The position numbers and the translations under genes are program-made. The notes under the pieces are model-generated. The model saw only the letters and a list, made by a program, of their open reading frames with translations, had not been told where the DNA came from and searched no databases. 64,000 nt of DNA from JALYNX01 sp963780755. Its GTDB lineage: Bacteria; Actinomycetota; Acidimicrobiia; Spongiisociales; ZC4RG35. Shown piece after piece: positions 1 to 7,582 of the stretch (position 1 is its first letter; every line of letters begins with the position of its first letter). The DNA is taken from positions 1,110,302-1,174,301 of the forward strand of contig CAWACX010000001.1 in assembly GCA_963780755.1 (NCBI GenBank), read 5' to 3'.

Positions 1-27
1 GAGAAGATCCTGGAGATGATCAAGTGA
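1..27 (+). CDS. C-terminal tail of the upstream gene, probably the alpha subunit of a 2-oxoacid:ferredoxin oxidoreductase (partial)
   Basis: The first 27 bases read in frame 1 as EKILEMIK followed by TGA. The TGA overlaps the GTG start of the next gene in a GTGA junction, so the two are translationally coupled. KorA/PorA-type alpha subunits normally sit directly upstream of the beta subunit, so this is probably the korA end. Only eight residues are visible, so identity rests on context alone. Confidence 0.5.
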   Translation, partial: EKILEMIK

Positions 28-1064
28 CCGCCCCGACCTACACCCGTTCCGACTTCCAGACGGACCAGGAGGTCCGCTGGTGCCCGGGCTGTGGCGACTA
101 CACCATCCTGGCCTCGGTCCAGCAGTTCCTGGCCGGGCTGGGCCGGCCCCGTGAGGAGTTCGTGTTCATCTCCGGGATCGGCTGCGCATCGCGCTTTCCC
201 TACTACGTGAGCACCTACGGCATGCACTCGATCCATGGTCGGGCGCCGGCGATCGCATCGGGGGTCGCCACCACGCGGCCCGACCTCTCGGTCTGGGTCA
301 TCACCGGCGATGGAGATGCCCTCTCGATCGGGGGCAACCACCTGATCCACGCCTTGCGCCGGAACATCAACCTCAAGATCCTCCTCTTCAACAACCAGAT
401 CTACGGGTTGACCAAAGGCCAGTACTCCCCGACGTCAGAAGTGGGGAAGACGACCAAGTCGACGCCGTTCGGGTCGATCGACTATCCGTTCAACCCGGTG
501 TCGCTGGCGCTGGGGGCGGAGGCGTCATTCGTCGCCCGCACGCTGGACATGGACCGGACCCACACGCAGGGAATTCTCGAGGCGGCCTATCAGCACGAAG
601 GGTCGGCGTTCATCGAGATCTACCAGAACTGCAACGTGTTCAACGACAAGGCATTCATCCAACTCACCGGCAAGGAAGAGCGGGTCCACAACCGAATCGA
701 CCTCGAGCCAGGAAAGCCAATCGTCTTCGACGAGGGCGCCAAGGCGGTTGTCATGCGAAACGGGCAGGCCACCATCGTTGACAGCTCCAGCGTCGATCCG
801 GGGGCGATCCTGGTCCACGACCCGACCCGTCCCGACCCGTCGGTGGCCTTCAGTCTGAGCCGGCTCTCACACGGGCCCTATGGGCCGACGCCTCTTGGTG
901 TGTTCCGCAGCGTGAGCCGTCCCACCTACGAGTCTCAGATGGAGGAGCAGCTCTCGGCGGCCAAGGAGAAGTTCGGCGACGGCGACTTGTCGAAGCTGAT
1001 CGCCAGCCACGGCACCTGGACCGTCAAGGACGCCGGCGCCAACGGCGGGGAAAACAGTCAGTAG
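24..1064 (+). CDS. korB: 2-oxoacid:ferredoxin oxidoreductase, beta subunit (2-oxoglutarate type likely)
   Basis: This is the thiamine-diphosphate-binding beta subunit of a 2-oxoacid:ferredoxin oxidoreductase, which in the cytoplasm oxidatively decarboxylates a 2-oxoacid to acyl-CoA and reduces ferredoxin. Visible hallmarks are the iron-sulphur cysteines in WCPGCGDY (Cys20, Cys23), Cys54 in GIGCASR, the ThDP/Mg motif TGDGD at about 94-98 and the NNQIYGLT segment at about 123-130. The 346-residue length fits KorB of actinobacteria. The GTG start at 24 overlaps the stop of the preceding gene by four bases. Substrate (2-oxoglutarate rather than pyruvate) is inferred from the family resemblance and the two-subunit arrangement, not shown directly. 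A strong hairpin follows the stop. Confidence 0.92.
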   Translation: MTAPTYTRSDFQTDQEVRWCPGCGDYTILASVQQFLAGLGRPREEFVFISGIGCASRFPYYVSTYGMHSIHGRAPAIASGVATTRPDLSVWVITGDGDALSIGGNHLIHALRRNINLKILLFNNQIYGLTKGQYSPTSEVGKTTKSTPFGSIDYPFNPVSLALGAEASFVARTLDMDRTHTQGILEAAYQHEGSAFIEIYQNCNVFNDKAFIQLTGKEERVHNRIDLEPGKPIVFDEGAKAVVMRNGQATIVDSSSVDPGAILVHDPTRPDPSVAFSLSRLSHGPYGPTPLGVFRSVSRPTYESQMEEQLSAAKEKFGDGDLSKLIASHGTWTVKDAGANGGENSQ

Positions 1065-1067
1065 TAG

Positions 1068-1096
1068 AGAGGGGGGCGTCTTCGACGCCCCCCTCT
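1068..1096. terminator. Bidirectional hairpin terminator between convergent genes
   Basis: A perfect 13-bp stem (1068-1080 pairing with 1084-1096) closes a TTC loop; the centre reads C-TTCG-G. It starts 3 bases after the korB stop and lies 20 bases past the end of the opposing membrane-protein gene, so it can serve both. There is no long T-run, which is common in high-GC actinobacteria. Confidence 0.8.
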
Positions 1097-1116
1097 TGAT
1101 CAGTCTCGAGCGTGAG

Positions 1117-1530
1117 TCAGGCGCTCTGCATGGCGCGGCCGTGCACCGCCAACGCCCAGATCACGACGACATCGATGGCGATCACGATGATCGACCACAG
1201 CGGGTAGTAGGGGATGAACCCGAAGTTCACGACGGCACTGACCACCGCGAGGATGATTCCGATCACGCGGGCCCAGGTCGCGCCACTTATGACGGCAAAG
1301 CCGGCAAAGGCGACCAGGATTCCCAGTCCGAGGTGGACATAGCCCCAGGTGGTGGGGTCGATTTCGAATATGTAGTTGGGGGTGGCGACATAGAAGTCGT
1401 CCTTGACCAGGGCGAACAGGCCGGAGATCGCCGAGAAGATCCCGCTCATAGCCATCATGATCCCGGCGAACATGATCGCCCCAATCGCCAGTCCGGGGGG
1501 GCTCTCGTATCCGCCCGATGAATGCGACAT
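1117..1530 (-). CDS. Small four-helix membrane protein, DUF7144-like
   Basis: The predicted protein (137 residues) has four hydrophobic segments at roughly 14-37, 55-78, 84-103 and 108-130 and a short polar N-terminus rich in Ser and Gly. The pattern and phrases such as TWGYVHLGLG and GATWARVIGI resemble the DUF7144 membrane family of actinobacteria, whose function is unknown. The ATG at 1530 was chosen because an AGGAG ribosome site lies six bases upstream; the reading frame stays open further upstream without a better start. A TTGACC hexamer (plus coordinates 1564-1569) could be its -35 box. It is divergent from the next gene and shares a terminator with korB. Confidence 0.75.
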   Translation of the reverse strand: MSHSSGGYESPPGLAIGAIMFAGIMMAMSGIFSAISGLFALVKDDFYVATPNYIFEIDPTTWGYVHLGLGILVAFAGFAVISGATWARVIGIILAVVSAVVNFGFIPYYPLWSIIVIAIDVVVIWALAVHGRAMQSA

Positions 1531-1655
1531 GTGTCGCTCCTTTCGTTGTGTTGTTTCGACGCCGGTCAAGCTACACAACCTCCTGCCGCGAGCCTGGCAC
1601 CCCTGATCGTGTCGGCACCTAGAGTCCGGCCAGCGCTCTAAAGCGACGAGGAGAG

Positions 1656-2822
1656 ATGACGACCACTGAAACCCCTGAAGCGGGAGCCGAAAAGGGCCCT
1701 GATCCGGAACCTGAAACGGGCACCGTGAAGTGGCGGCGCATCCTTGCCATCGTCCTCGTGGTCCTCACCTCGCTGAGCGTCGTCGTTGCCGCAGTGACTG
1801 TCTGGGCCCACAACGCGGTGCTCAACACCGACAAGTTCATGGAGACGGTCGGGCCTGCCCTCGATGACCCCGCGCTCTACACGGCGGTCGGGGAGAAAGT
1901 CAGCGAGCAGACGCTCCAAGTCCTCGATCTGGAGACCCGGATCTCCACCGCCCTCACCGATCTGGATGACTTCCTGTTCGGAGCATTGCTCGATGCCCTG
2001 GAGATCGGAGATCGCGGCAGGGACATTCTCGAGTCGGTCGACCGCCCGGCATTGGAAGACCTCGCTCCGGCGCTCTCCACCGGCCTCGAGGAGCGGATCA
2101 CGGCTCGCATCGAAGGCTTCGTCAGCTCCGAGGAGTTCCGCGCCGCGGTCCCGGCACTGACCGAACGGGCCCATCGCGGGGTTATCGCCTTGGCCCGGGG
2201 CGACCTGGAGCAAATCCCGAACGTCACGGTGGCCGACGGCGAAGTGACCCTGAACCTGATCCCGATCATCGTCGAGGCGATCCGCCGGGTGCTCCCCGAC
2301 CTCAGCGGCCTGGGGCCGGACATCACGCTTCCCGACCGGATATCGGATCGGGCAGTCGAGGCCAGGGAGCAGCTGCGGGATGCCCTCGGCGCCACCATCC
2401 CCGAGAACTTCGGGGAGCTCACCCTGATGTCGGAGGACCAGCTCAATGCCCTTCAAGAAGGGGTGGTTCGCCTCGACCGGCTGATGTGGGGGCTGATCGC
2501 ACTCGCGGTCGTCCTCGCCATCGTGACCTTGTTGGTATCGCAGACCCGGATGCGAACCGCGATGCACCTCGCCATCGGCTTGGGCATCGGGTTCATCGTC
2601 ACCGTGTTGCTGGTCGACTGGATCGAAGGTCAGGTGGTGCAAGCCATAGTCGACCCCGCGGACGCGATCGCAGCGCGCGAGATCGTCGCCCAGGTCTTGG
2701 CCGGGCTCCGCCAGGGAGCGCTCTTGATCGCGTTGATCGCGATCGTGGCGGCCGTCGTCTTGTGGTTGATGAACCGTCCGGAGAAGCCTGCCGACGAGGA
2801 AGTCGAGCCGGTCAGCGTCTGA
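1656..2822 (+). CDS. Membrane protein with a large extracytoplasmic helical domain, unknown function
   Basis: The 388-residue protein starts with a Pro/Glu-rich cytoplasmic tail, then one transmembrane helix (about 28-50), a charged, mostly helical soluble domain of some 220 residues, and three more hydrophobic helices (about 276-295, 302-322, 353-372) before an acidic tail. Similar layouts are common in unannotated actinobacterial membrane proteins. I do not recognise a catalytic motif. A GAGGAG ribosome site precedes the ATG. The 3' end overlaps the convergent tetR-type gene by 11 bases, so the two transcripts collide. Confidence 0.7.
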   Translation: MTTTETPEAGAEKGPDPEPETGTVKWRRILAIVLVVLTSLSVVVAAVTVWAHNAVLNTDKFMETVGPALDDPALYTAVGEKVSEQTLQVLDLETRISTALTDLDDFLFGALLDALEIGDRGRDILESVDRPALEDLAPALSTGLEERITARIEGFVSSEEFRAAVPALTERAHRGVIALARGDLEQIPNVTVADGEVTLNLIPIIVEAIRRVLPDLSGLGPDITLPDRISDRAVEAREQLRDALGATIPENFGELTLMSEDQLNALQEGVVRLDRLMWGLIALAVVLAIVTLLVSQTRMRTAMHLAIGLGIGFIVTVLLVDWIEGQVVQAIVDPADAIAAREIVAQVLAGLRQGALLIALIAIVAAVVLWLMNRPEKPADEEVEPVSV

Positions 2823-3390
2823 GGGCTGCCAGCACGAAGGACCTCAACTCGGCGACCAACTCCTCGGCCCCGGCAGCGCCATCGGCCCGATACCAACGCT
2901 CGAGGGCGTTTAGGACCGAGAGGACGAAGATGGCCGAGAGCTTGGGGTCGGCGTCGGCGCGGAAGGACCCGTCCGACCTCCCGGATGAGATCACCTCGCG
3001 GAACACTGCTTCGTAGCCGTCCCGGGCGGCGATCACCCGGCTCCGATGCGCCTGGTCGAGCATCCGCGCCTCGTTGAGGAACGTCCGCGCCACATCCCGG
3101 TTTCTAAGAACGACATCGACGTGCCCGGCGATTAGCCGGGCCATCTGGTCCGAGGGCGACCCTCCTCCTGCCATGGCCGCCTCGGCGGACGCCTGGAACA
3201 GGCGGGCCCCCTCCTCCACCACCTCCACCAACAGGTCCTGCTTCGACTCGACGTGGGCGTAGAGCGATGAGCCAAGGAGTCCGAGCTCCCGGCCCAGATC
3301 GCGCATCGAGGTCCCGTGGTAGCCCCGCTCCGCGAACAGCCTGCCCGCTGCTGCGATGACGTCGCCCCGGGTGTTGCGGGTGGTGACCAT
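2812..3390 (-). CDS. TetR-family regulator, probable repressor of the paa operon
   Basis: The N-terminal half holds a TetR helix-turn-helix (about residues 8-54, with the typical phrases LFAERGYHGTSMRDLG and SSLYAHVESKQDLL); the C-terminal half is the variable ligand/dimer domain. It is the last gene of the paaABCDE operon and its ATG overlaps the paaE stop by one base (TGATG), so it is co-translated with the enzyme genes. TetR-type PaaR proteins that respond to phenylacetyl-CoA are known in other bacteria, and a perfect 20-bp palindrome lies in the paaA promoter. Autoregulation of the whole operon is therefore likely, but the ligand is inferred. Confidence 0.85.
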   Translation of the reverse strand: MVTTRNTRGDVIAAAGRLFAERGYHGTSMRDLGRELGLLGSSLYAHVESKQDLLVEVVEEGARLFQASAEAAMAGGGSPSDQMARLIAGHVDVVLRNRDVARTFLNEARMLDQAHRSRVIAARDGYEAVFREVISSGRSDGSFRADADPKLSAIFVLSVLNALERWYRADGAAGAEELVAELRSFVLAALRR

Positions 3391-4466
3391 CAGCGGTGGT
3401 CGTACCGGACTACCACCCGCTCACCGACCGGGTGCGACTGGCAGGTGAGCACGTAGCCGGCCTCGACCTCGGAGTCGATCAGGGCGTAGTTCTTGGCCAT
3501 GGTCACCTCGCCGTCCTCGATCCTCCCCTTGCAGGAGGCACACATACCTCCTTTGCAGGAGAAAGGCAGCTCGGGGCGGACCCGCAACGCGGCATCGAGG
3601 ATCGAAGTCTCCGGGGTCATCCGTGTCTCCACGGCCCTTCCGTCGAGGATCACGGTCAACGCCACCGTGCCCTCTCCGGGAGGGGGCTCAGGAGGAAGGT
3701 CGGCGGTGTCCAGCGGGCCGGCGAAGAAGAGCTCATCGCGAATCCTCTCCTCCTCGACGCCCAACTCGGTGAGTGTCGCCCTCGCCATCGTCACCATCTC
3801 GTAAGGCCCGCAGAGGAACCACTCGTCGATTGGCTCCTCACCGAGAAGGCGCTCGTGAATGTGTCTGATTTTCTCCTCGTCGATGCGACCCGAGAGCAGG
3901 GGGAGGTCGGAGCCCTCACGACTCATCAGGTGGAACAACTGAAGGCGGGCCGGATAACGGTCTTTGAGCCCTTCCAACTCCTCGAGGAACATCACGCTGG
4001 CGGCGGTCCGGTTGCCGAATACCACCGTCCATCGTGCTCCCGGCTCCGACTCGAGAGTGGTCGCCAACAGCGAGAGCACCGGTGTGATCCCGGACCCGGC
4101 AACGATCGCCACCCGGTGTGAGAACCGAGTCGGGTCGGGCTCGATGGTGAACTCGCCGACCGGGGGCATGACTCCGACAACGTCTCCGATGTCGAGGCTC
4201 GTTGTCGCCCATGTGGAAAACGCCCCACCAGGAAGCCTCTTGATGCCGACCCGAAGGCCACCTTCGTTGGCGTTGGCGCAGATCGAGTAGGAGCGACGCA
4301 GGTCCTCGCCGTCCACCGTCGCCCGCAAGGTCACGTGCTGGCCCGGCAGGTAGCTGAACCGGGGCCGAAGCTGAGGCGGGACCTCGAAGGTCACCGCCAC
4401 CGACTCGTCGGTGAGCGGCGCCACCTCGCTCACCTTCAGGTCATGGAACTCGACTGGGGTCGCCAC
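3390..4466 (-). CDS. paaE: Phenylacetyl-CoA epoxidase reductase subunit PaaE
   Basis: PaaE passes electrons from NAD(P)H through FAD and a 2Fe-2S cluster to the PaaA di-iron site. The order of domains is FAD-binding barrel (RRSYSICA, the FAD-contact motif), nucleotide-binding domain (GSGITPVLSLL, then LCGPYEMV) and a C-terminal plant-type 2Fe-2S ferredoxin domain with Cys304, Cys309, Cys312 and Cys342 (CKGGMCASC, then C about 30 residues later). The 358-residue length is normal. It starts with GTG two bases below the paaD stop codon and ends in a one-base overlap with the TetR gene. Confidence 0.95.
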   Translation of the reverse strand: MATPVEFHDLKVSEVAPLTDESVAVTFEVPPQLRPRFSYLPGQHVTLRATVDGEDLRRSYSICANANEGGLRVGIKRLPGGAFSTWATTSLDIGDVVGVMPPVGEFTIEPDPTRFSHRVAIVAGSGITPVLSLLATTLESEPGARWTVVFGNRTAASVMFLEELEGLKDRYPARLQLFHLMSREGSDLPLLSGRIDEEKIRHIHERLLGEEPIDEWFLCGPYEMVTMARATLTELGVEEERIRDELFFAGPLDTADLPPEPPPGEGTVALTVILDGRAVETRMTPETSILDAALRVRPELPFSCKGGMCASCKGRIEDGEVTMAKNYALIDSEVEAGYVLTCQSHPVGERVVVRYDHR

Positions 4467-4467
4467 C

Positions 4468-4929
4468 TCAGTGCTCCTTGAAGTGGTCGAACGGCTCGCC
4501 GCAACGACTGCACACCATCAGCGCCTTACAGGCGGTGGAACCGAAACGGGAAACGACTTCGGCAGGCGCGGCGCATCGAGGGCATACGACGTCGCCGATC
4601 TCCGTGGGAGGGGCAATCCCGAACTCGGCCAGGGCCTTTTTCGCTTCGGGCCCGATCCAATCTGTCGTCCACGCGGGGCTGTGGGCTAGTCGGACCTCGA
4701 CGTCGTCGAAGCCCTCAGACCGGGCGGCCCTTTCGACGTCAGTCTCGATCTGGCGCATCGCCGGACAACCCGAGTAAGTCGGGGTGATCGTGACCACCAA
4801 GCGGCCGCCATCGAGGGACACCCCACGCAAGATTCCGAGATCGGAGATGGTGAGCACCGGGATCTCGGGGTCGACGACGGCGCCGATGGCCTCGATCGCG
4901 CGATCGAGCTCGAGCACGGTGGCGGCCAT
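4468..4929 (-). CDS. paaD: PaaD, iron-sulphur/metal-site maturation factor of phenylacetyl-CoA epoxidase
   Basis: The protein begins with a MIP18/DUF59 domain (about residues 5-85: AVVDPEIPVLTISDLGIL) and ends with a four-cysteine zinc-ribbon (CPRC about 20 residues before CSRC). That two-domain layout is the usual PaaD, thought to help insert the metal or iron-sulphur centre of the epoxidase. The ATG at 4929 was chosen over the longer open frame because it gives the family's N-terminus and overlaps the paaC stop by one base (TGATG). Confidence 0.93.
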   Translation of the reverse strand: MAATVLELDRAIEAIGAVVDPEIPVLTISDLGILRGVSLDGGRLVVTITPTYSGCPAMRQIETDVERAARSEGFDDVEVRLAHSPAWTTDWIGPEAKKALAEFGIAPPTEIGDVVCPRCAAPAEVVSRFGSTACKALMVCSRCGEPFDHFKEH

Positions 4930-5675
4930 CACCACTCCAAACCGGGGTAGGACCGCTGCATCCACTGCATCTCGGCGAGGAGGAACCCGAGGTGCTCGGT
5001 GTGGAAGCCGAGGCGGCCACCGTCTCGCTGATATGTCCCGCCGGGGAGGACCAGTCCGGCCTCGCCGAGCACCACGCCTACAGCCTGGTCCCACCTCGCA
5101 TGATCCACCGCGTCGCCCACCTGGAACATCTCGTCGACAAAGGGCCAGAGGGCATCCAGCGCAGCCTGGGCTCTACGGTGGGACTCGTCGGTGCCGTCCC
5201 CGAGTCGGATCACCCACGACGACGAGTGGAGGAAGTGATATCGCGCCTCTTTCAGGGCACGACCGGCGATGCCGGCCAGATCGGGGTCAGGATCGGCCGC
5301 CAGCGACTCCCAAAGCTGGAGCTGATATGCGTCGAAGAGCATCTGGCGGACCATGGTCCGGGCGAAGTCCCCATTTGGCTGTTCGACGAGGAGGAGGTTG
5401 AGGAACTCGCGCTCGGTGCGGTGCATCGCCAGGTCATCTTCGGTGCGGCCCTCCCCTTCATAGGCCCCGGCGAGCGTGTAGAGGGCGCGAGCCACGCCGA
5501 GATGGTCGAGGGCGATGTTGCCCAGTGCAATGTCCTCCTCGAGCTCGGGAGCTCGCGAGATCCATTCCCCGAGGCGCTGGGCCAGCACGAGGTTGTCGTC
5601 GGCGTGTGCCAGCAGCATCGTGAATCTGTCGTCGAGGTCCACCGCGGGGGTGCCGGAAGGGGCGGAACCGGTCAC
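4929..5675 (-). CDS. paaC: Phenylacetyl-CoA epoxidase structural subunit PaaC
   Basis: This 248-residue ferritin-like helical protein is the non-catalytic scaffold that pairs with PaaA. Recognisable segments are HADDNLVLAQRLGEW near the N-terminus, NIALDHLGVARALY, and the helix containing KEARYHFLHSS. It overlaps the end of paaB by four bases and the start of paaD by one, consistent with strict stoichiometry within the PaaABC complex. Confidence 0.95.
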   Translation of the reverse strand: MTGSAPSGTPAVDLDDRFTMLLAHADDNLVLAQRLGEWISRAPELEEDIALGNIALDHLGVARALYTLAGAYEGEGRTEDDLAMHRTEREFLNLLLVEQPNGDFARTMVRQMLFDAYQLQLWESLAADPDPDLAGIAGRALKEARYHFLHSSSWVIRLGDGTDESHRRAQAALDALWPFVDEMFQVGDAVDHARWDQAVGVVLGEAGLVLPGGTYQRDGGRLGFHTEHLGFLLAEMQWMQRSYPGLEW

Positions 5676-6016
5676 ATGTGCCCCACTTCGTCCGGGATCA
5701 CGTAGTGGGTGGCCAGCCTGTAGCCCTTCTCGTTGGCCTCGACATAGTCGGCGGCATCTTCGGGCTCGAATGCATGGATCTCAGAGCTCGGCACCACCCA
5801 GACACTGACTCCCTCCCCACGGCGGGTGTAGACGTCGCGGGCGTTCTGCAGGGCCGTCTCAGCGTCAGGTGCGTGGAGGCTCCCGATGTGGACGTGTGAG
5901 ATCCCGCGCCGGGCCCGGACGAACACCTCCCACAGTTGCCAACCGCCGGGCGCGTCCCCGGTCTCTGTCTCGATGGAGGCGCTCTCCCCCGGAGCGATCG
6001 GGACTTCGTAAGTCAT
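5672..6016 (-). CDS. paaB: Phenylacetyl-CoA epoxidase subunit PaaB
   Basis: PaaB is the small subunit (114 residues here) that joins PaaAC dimers into the larger complex. The core GWQLWEVFVRARRGISHVHIGSLHA (given here only as landmarks GWQLWEVF and HVHIGSLHAPD) is the PaaB signature. The ATG at 6016 was chosen because a GAGGAGG ribosome site sits just upstream; the open frame extends further but with no family resemblance. The N-terminal 20 residues are longer than in many PaaB proteins. Confidence 0.94.
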   Translation of the reverse strand: MTYEVPIAPGESASIETETGDAPGGWQLWEVFVRARRGISHVHIGSLHAPDAETALQNARDVYTRRGEGVSVWVVPSSEIHAFEPEDAADYVEANEKGYRLATHYVIPDEVGHM

Positions 6017-6026
6017 ATCGTCCTCC

Positions 6027-6956
6027 TCAAGCCGCGGAGCGGCCGGCCTTCTTCTCGGCGTGCGCAACAGCGGCCTCGCGCACCCAGGCACCCTCTTCCC
6101 AGGCCGCAACCTTGTGCGCGATCCGCTCCCGATTCATCGGGCCCGACCCCTTGACCACAGCCCAAAACTCGTCCCAGTCGATCTCCCCGAAGTCGTAATG
6201 GCCCCGCTCCTCGTTCCACTTCAGCTCCGGGTCGGGGATGGTGAGGCCCAGGTAGTCGGCCTGGGGAACCGTCATGTCGACGAACTGCTGACGGAGCTCG
6301 TCGTTGGAGACCCGCTTGATCTTCCATGACATCGACTCCTCGGTGTGGGGCGAGTCGGAGTCGTGGGGGCCGAACATCATCAACGACGGCCACCACCATC
6401 GGTCCAGGGCGTCCTGCGCCATCGCCTTCTGCTCCGGGCTCCCCTGGCAAAGCCTGATCAGTGATTCATAGCCCTGGCGTTGGTGGAACGACTCCTCCTT
6501 GCAGATGCGGACCATCCCCCGGGCATAAGGGCCATAGGAGCACCGGGTGAGCATCACCTGATTGGTGATCGCTGCTCCGTCGACGAGCCAGCCAATCGTT
6601 CCCATGTCGGCCCAGCTCAGAGTCGGGTAGTTGAAGATCGACGAGTACTTGTGCTTGCCCATGTGCAGCAACTGCTGGAGCTCGTCGCGGCGGACTCCGA
6701 GTGTCTCCGCCGCCGAGTAAAGGTAGAGGCCGTGCCCCGCCTCGTCCTGGACTTTGGCCATGAGGATCGCCTTGCGATGGAGCGAGGGAGCTCGGCTGAT
6801 CCAGTTTCCCTCCGGCTGCATCCCGATGATCTCGGAATGGGCATGCTGGGCGATCTGGCGGATCAGGGTGTTGCGGTAGCCCTCGGGCATCCAGTCCGCG
6901 GGCTCGATCTTCTCCTCCGCGGCAATCAGGGCGTCGAAGCGGTCTTCGGGAGTCAT
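6027..6956 (-). CDS. paaA: Phenylacetyl-CoA epoxidase catalytic subunit PaaA
   Basis: PaaA is the di-iron monooxygenase that converts phenylacetyl-CoA to the 1,2-epoxide, opening the aerobic phenylacetate route. The ferritin-like fold carries two visible iron-ligand motifs: DEAGH at about 71-75 and KEESFHQRQ in the second helix pair. Length (309) is typical. It is the first gene of the operon. No ribosome site precedes its ATG, and a very good promoter has its -10 box only nine bases upstream of the ATG, so the transcript is probably leaderless. Confidence 0.96.
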   Translation of the reverse strand: MTPEDRFDALIAAEEKIEPADWMPEGYRNTLIRQIAQHAHSEIIGMQPEGNWISRAPSLHRKAILMAKVQDEAGHGLYLYSAAETLGVRRDELQQLLHMGKHKYSSIFNYPTLSWADMGTIGWLVDGAAITNQVMLTRCSYGPYARGMVRICKEESFHQRQGYESLIRLCQGSPEQKAMAQDALDRWWWPSLMMFGPHDSDSPHTEESMSWKIKRVSNDELRQQFVDMTVPQADYLGLTIPDPELKWNEERGHYDFGEIDWDEFWAVVKGSGPMNRERIAHKVAAWEEGAWVREAAVAHAEKKAGRSAA

Positions 6957-6965
6957 GATTGATCG

Positions 6966-6994
6966 ATCATAACAAACGAACGTTCGTTTGTCAG
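6966..6994 (-). promoter_or_regulatory. paa operon promoter with a 20-bp palindromic operator filling its spacer
   Basis: Read on the minus strand: -35 CTGACA (6989-6994), a 17-base spacer and -10 TATGAT (6966-6971), each box one mismatch from consensus. The perfect palindrome ACAAACGAACGTTCGTTTGT occupies 6972-6991, that is the whole spacer and part of the -35 box. A repressor bound there would block RNA polymerase. The co-transcribed TetR gene is the obvious candidate. The motif contains CGAACGTTCGTTTG, which from memory fits the CNAACGNNCGTTNG pattern reported for the TetR-type PaaR of Thermus. Confidence 0.85.
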
Positions 6995-7031
6995 CTGGTG
7001 AAGGGGAGGAGGGGTGGCTTTGGGGTTTTGC

Positions 7032-7538
7032 TCAGCTGTCGAACGAGCCGACCGGCTCGCCGTTGAGGACCACGTCGCGTGACTCGTCGGCCCAACTGCC
7101 CAATGGCACGGAGATCATGAACGGCTCGATCACCTGAGCGCATGCCTGGTCGCTATTCACCTGGGAGATCATCGTGATCTCGATGGTCTCCCCATCATCT
7201 TCGGCGGTCCAGAAGATCTCGTGACACGGTGTCGGCTTCTCACCTTCCACCTGGAGGCTCACCTGGATCGGGAAGCTCTCCATGATCAGGAGGTCGGTCT
7301 TTGTGATCCATACTTCTCCGTCGGTGCTGCCATCGATCGGCGGCCTCGGCTCGGGAATCTGGCCAGGAGGGAGCGGATCCGTGATCGGCTCGTCCCCGCC
7401 GGAGTCGACCGGCTCGTCGGGAGCAACAGTCGTTGGCGGCAGCGTGGTCGAGGCGACGGTGCCCCCGGCACCGAGATCGGCACCACCACACGCGGCCAAC
7501 ACGGCAAGCAGAATCACAAGCGAAAGCGTTCTCCTCAT
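7032..7538 (-). CDS. Small secreted lipoprotein, unknown function
   Basis: The N-terminus has a signal peptide (MRRTLSLVILLAVLAACGG) ending in a lipobox with Cys16 or so as the acylated residue. A Thr/Pro-rich linker of about 50 residues follows, then a soluble domain of about 100 residues with two cysteines. I do not recognise the domain. The ATG at 7538 was chosen for the signal peptide; an upstream in-frame start adds charged residues that would spoil it. There is no clear ribosome site. Confidence 0.7.
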   Translation of the reverse strand: MRRTLSLVILLAVLAACGGADLGAGGTVASTTLPPTTVAPDEPVDSGGDEPITDPLPPGQIPEPRPPIDGSTDGEVWITKTDLLIMESFPIQVSLQVEGEKPTPCHEIFWTAEDDGETIEITMISQVNSDQACAQVIEPFMISVPLGSWADESRDVVLNGEPVGSFDS

Positions 7539-7582
7539 GCGGATTAGATGGCGAGCGGCGCCCAACGGTTCCAGAGGACGCG

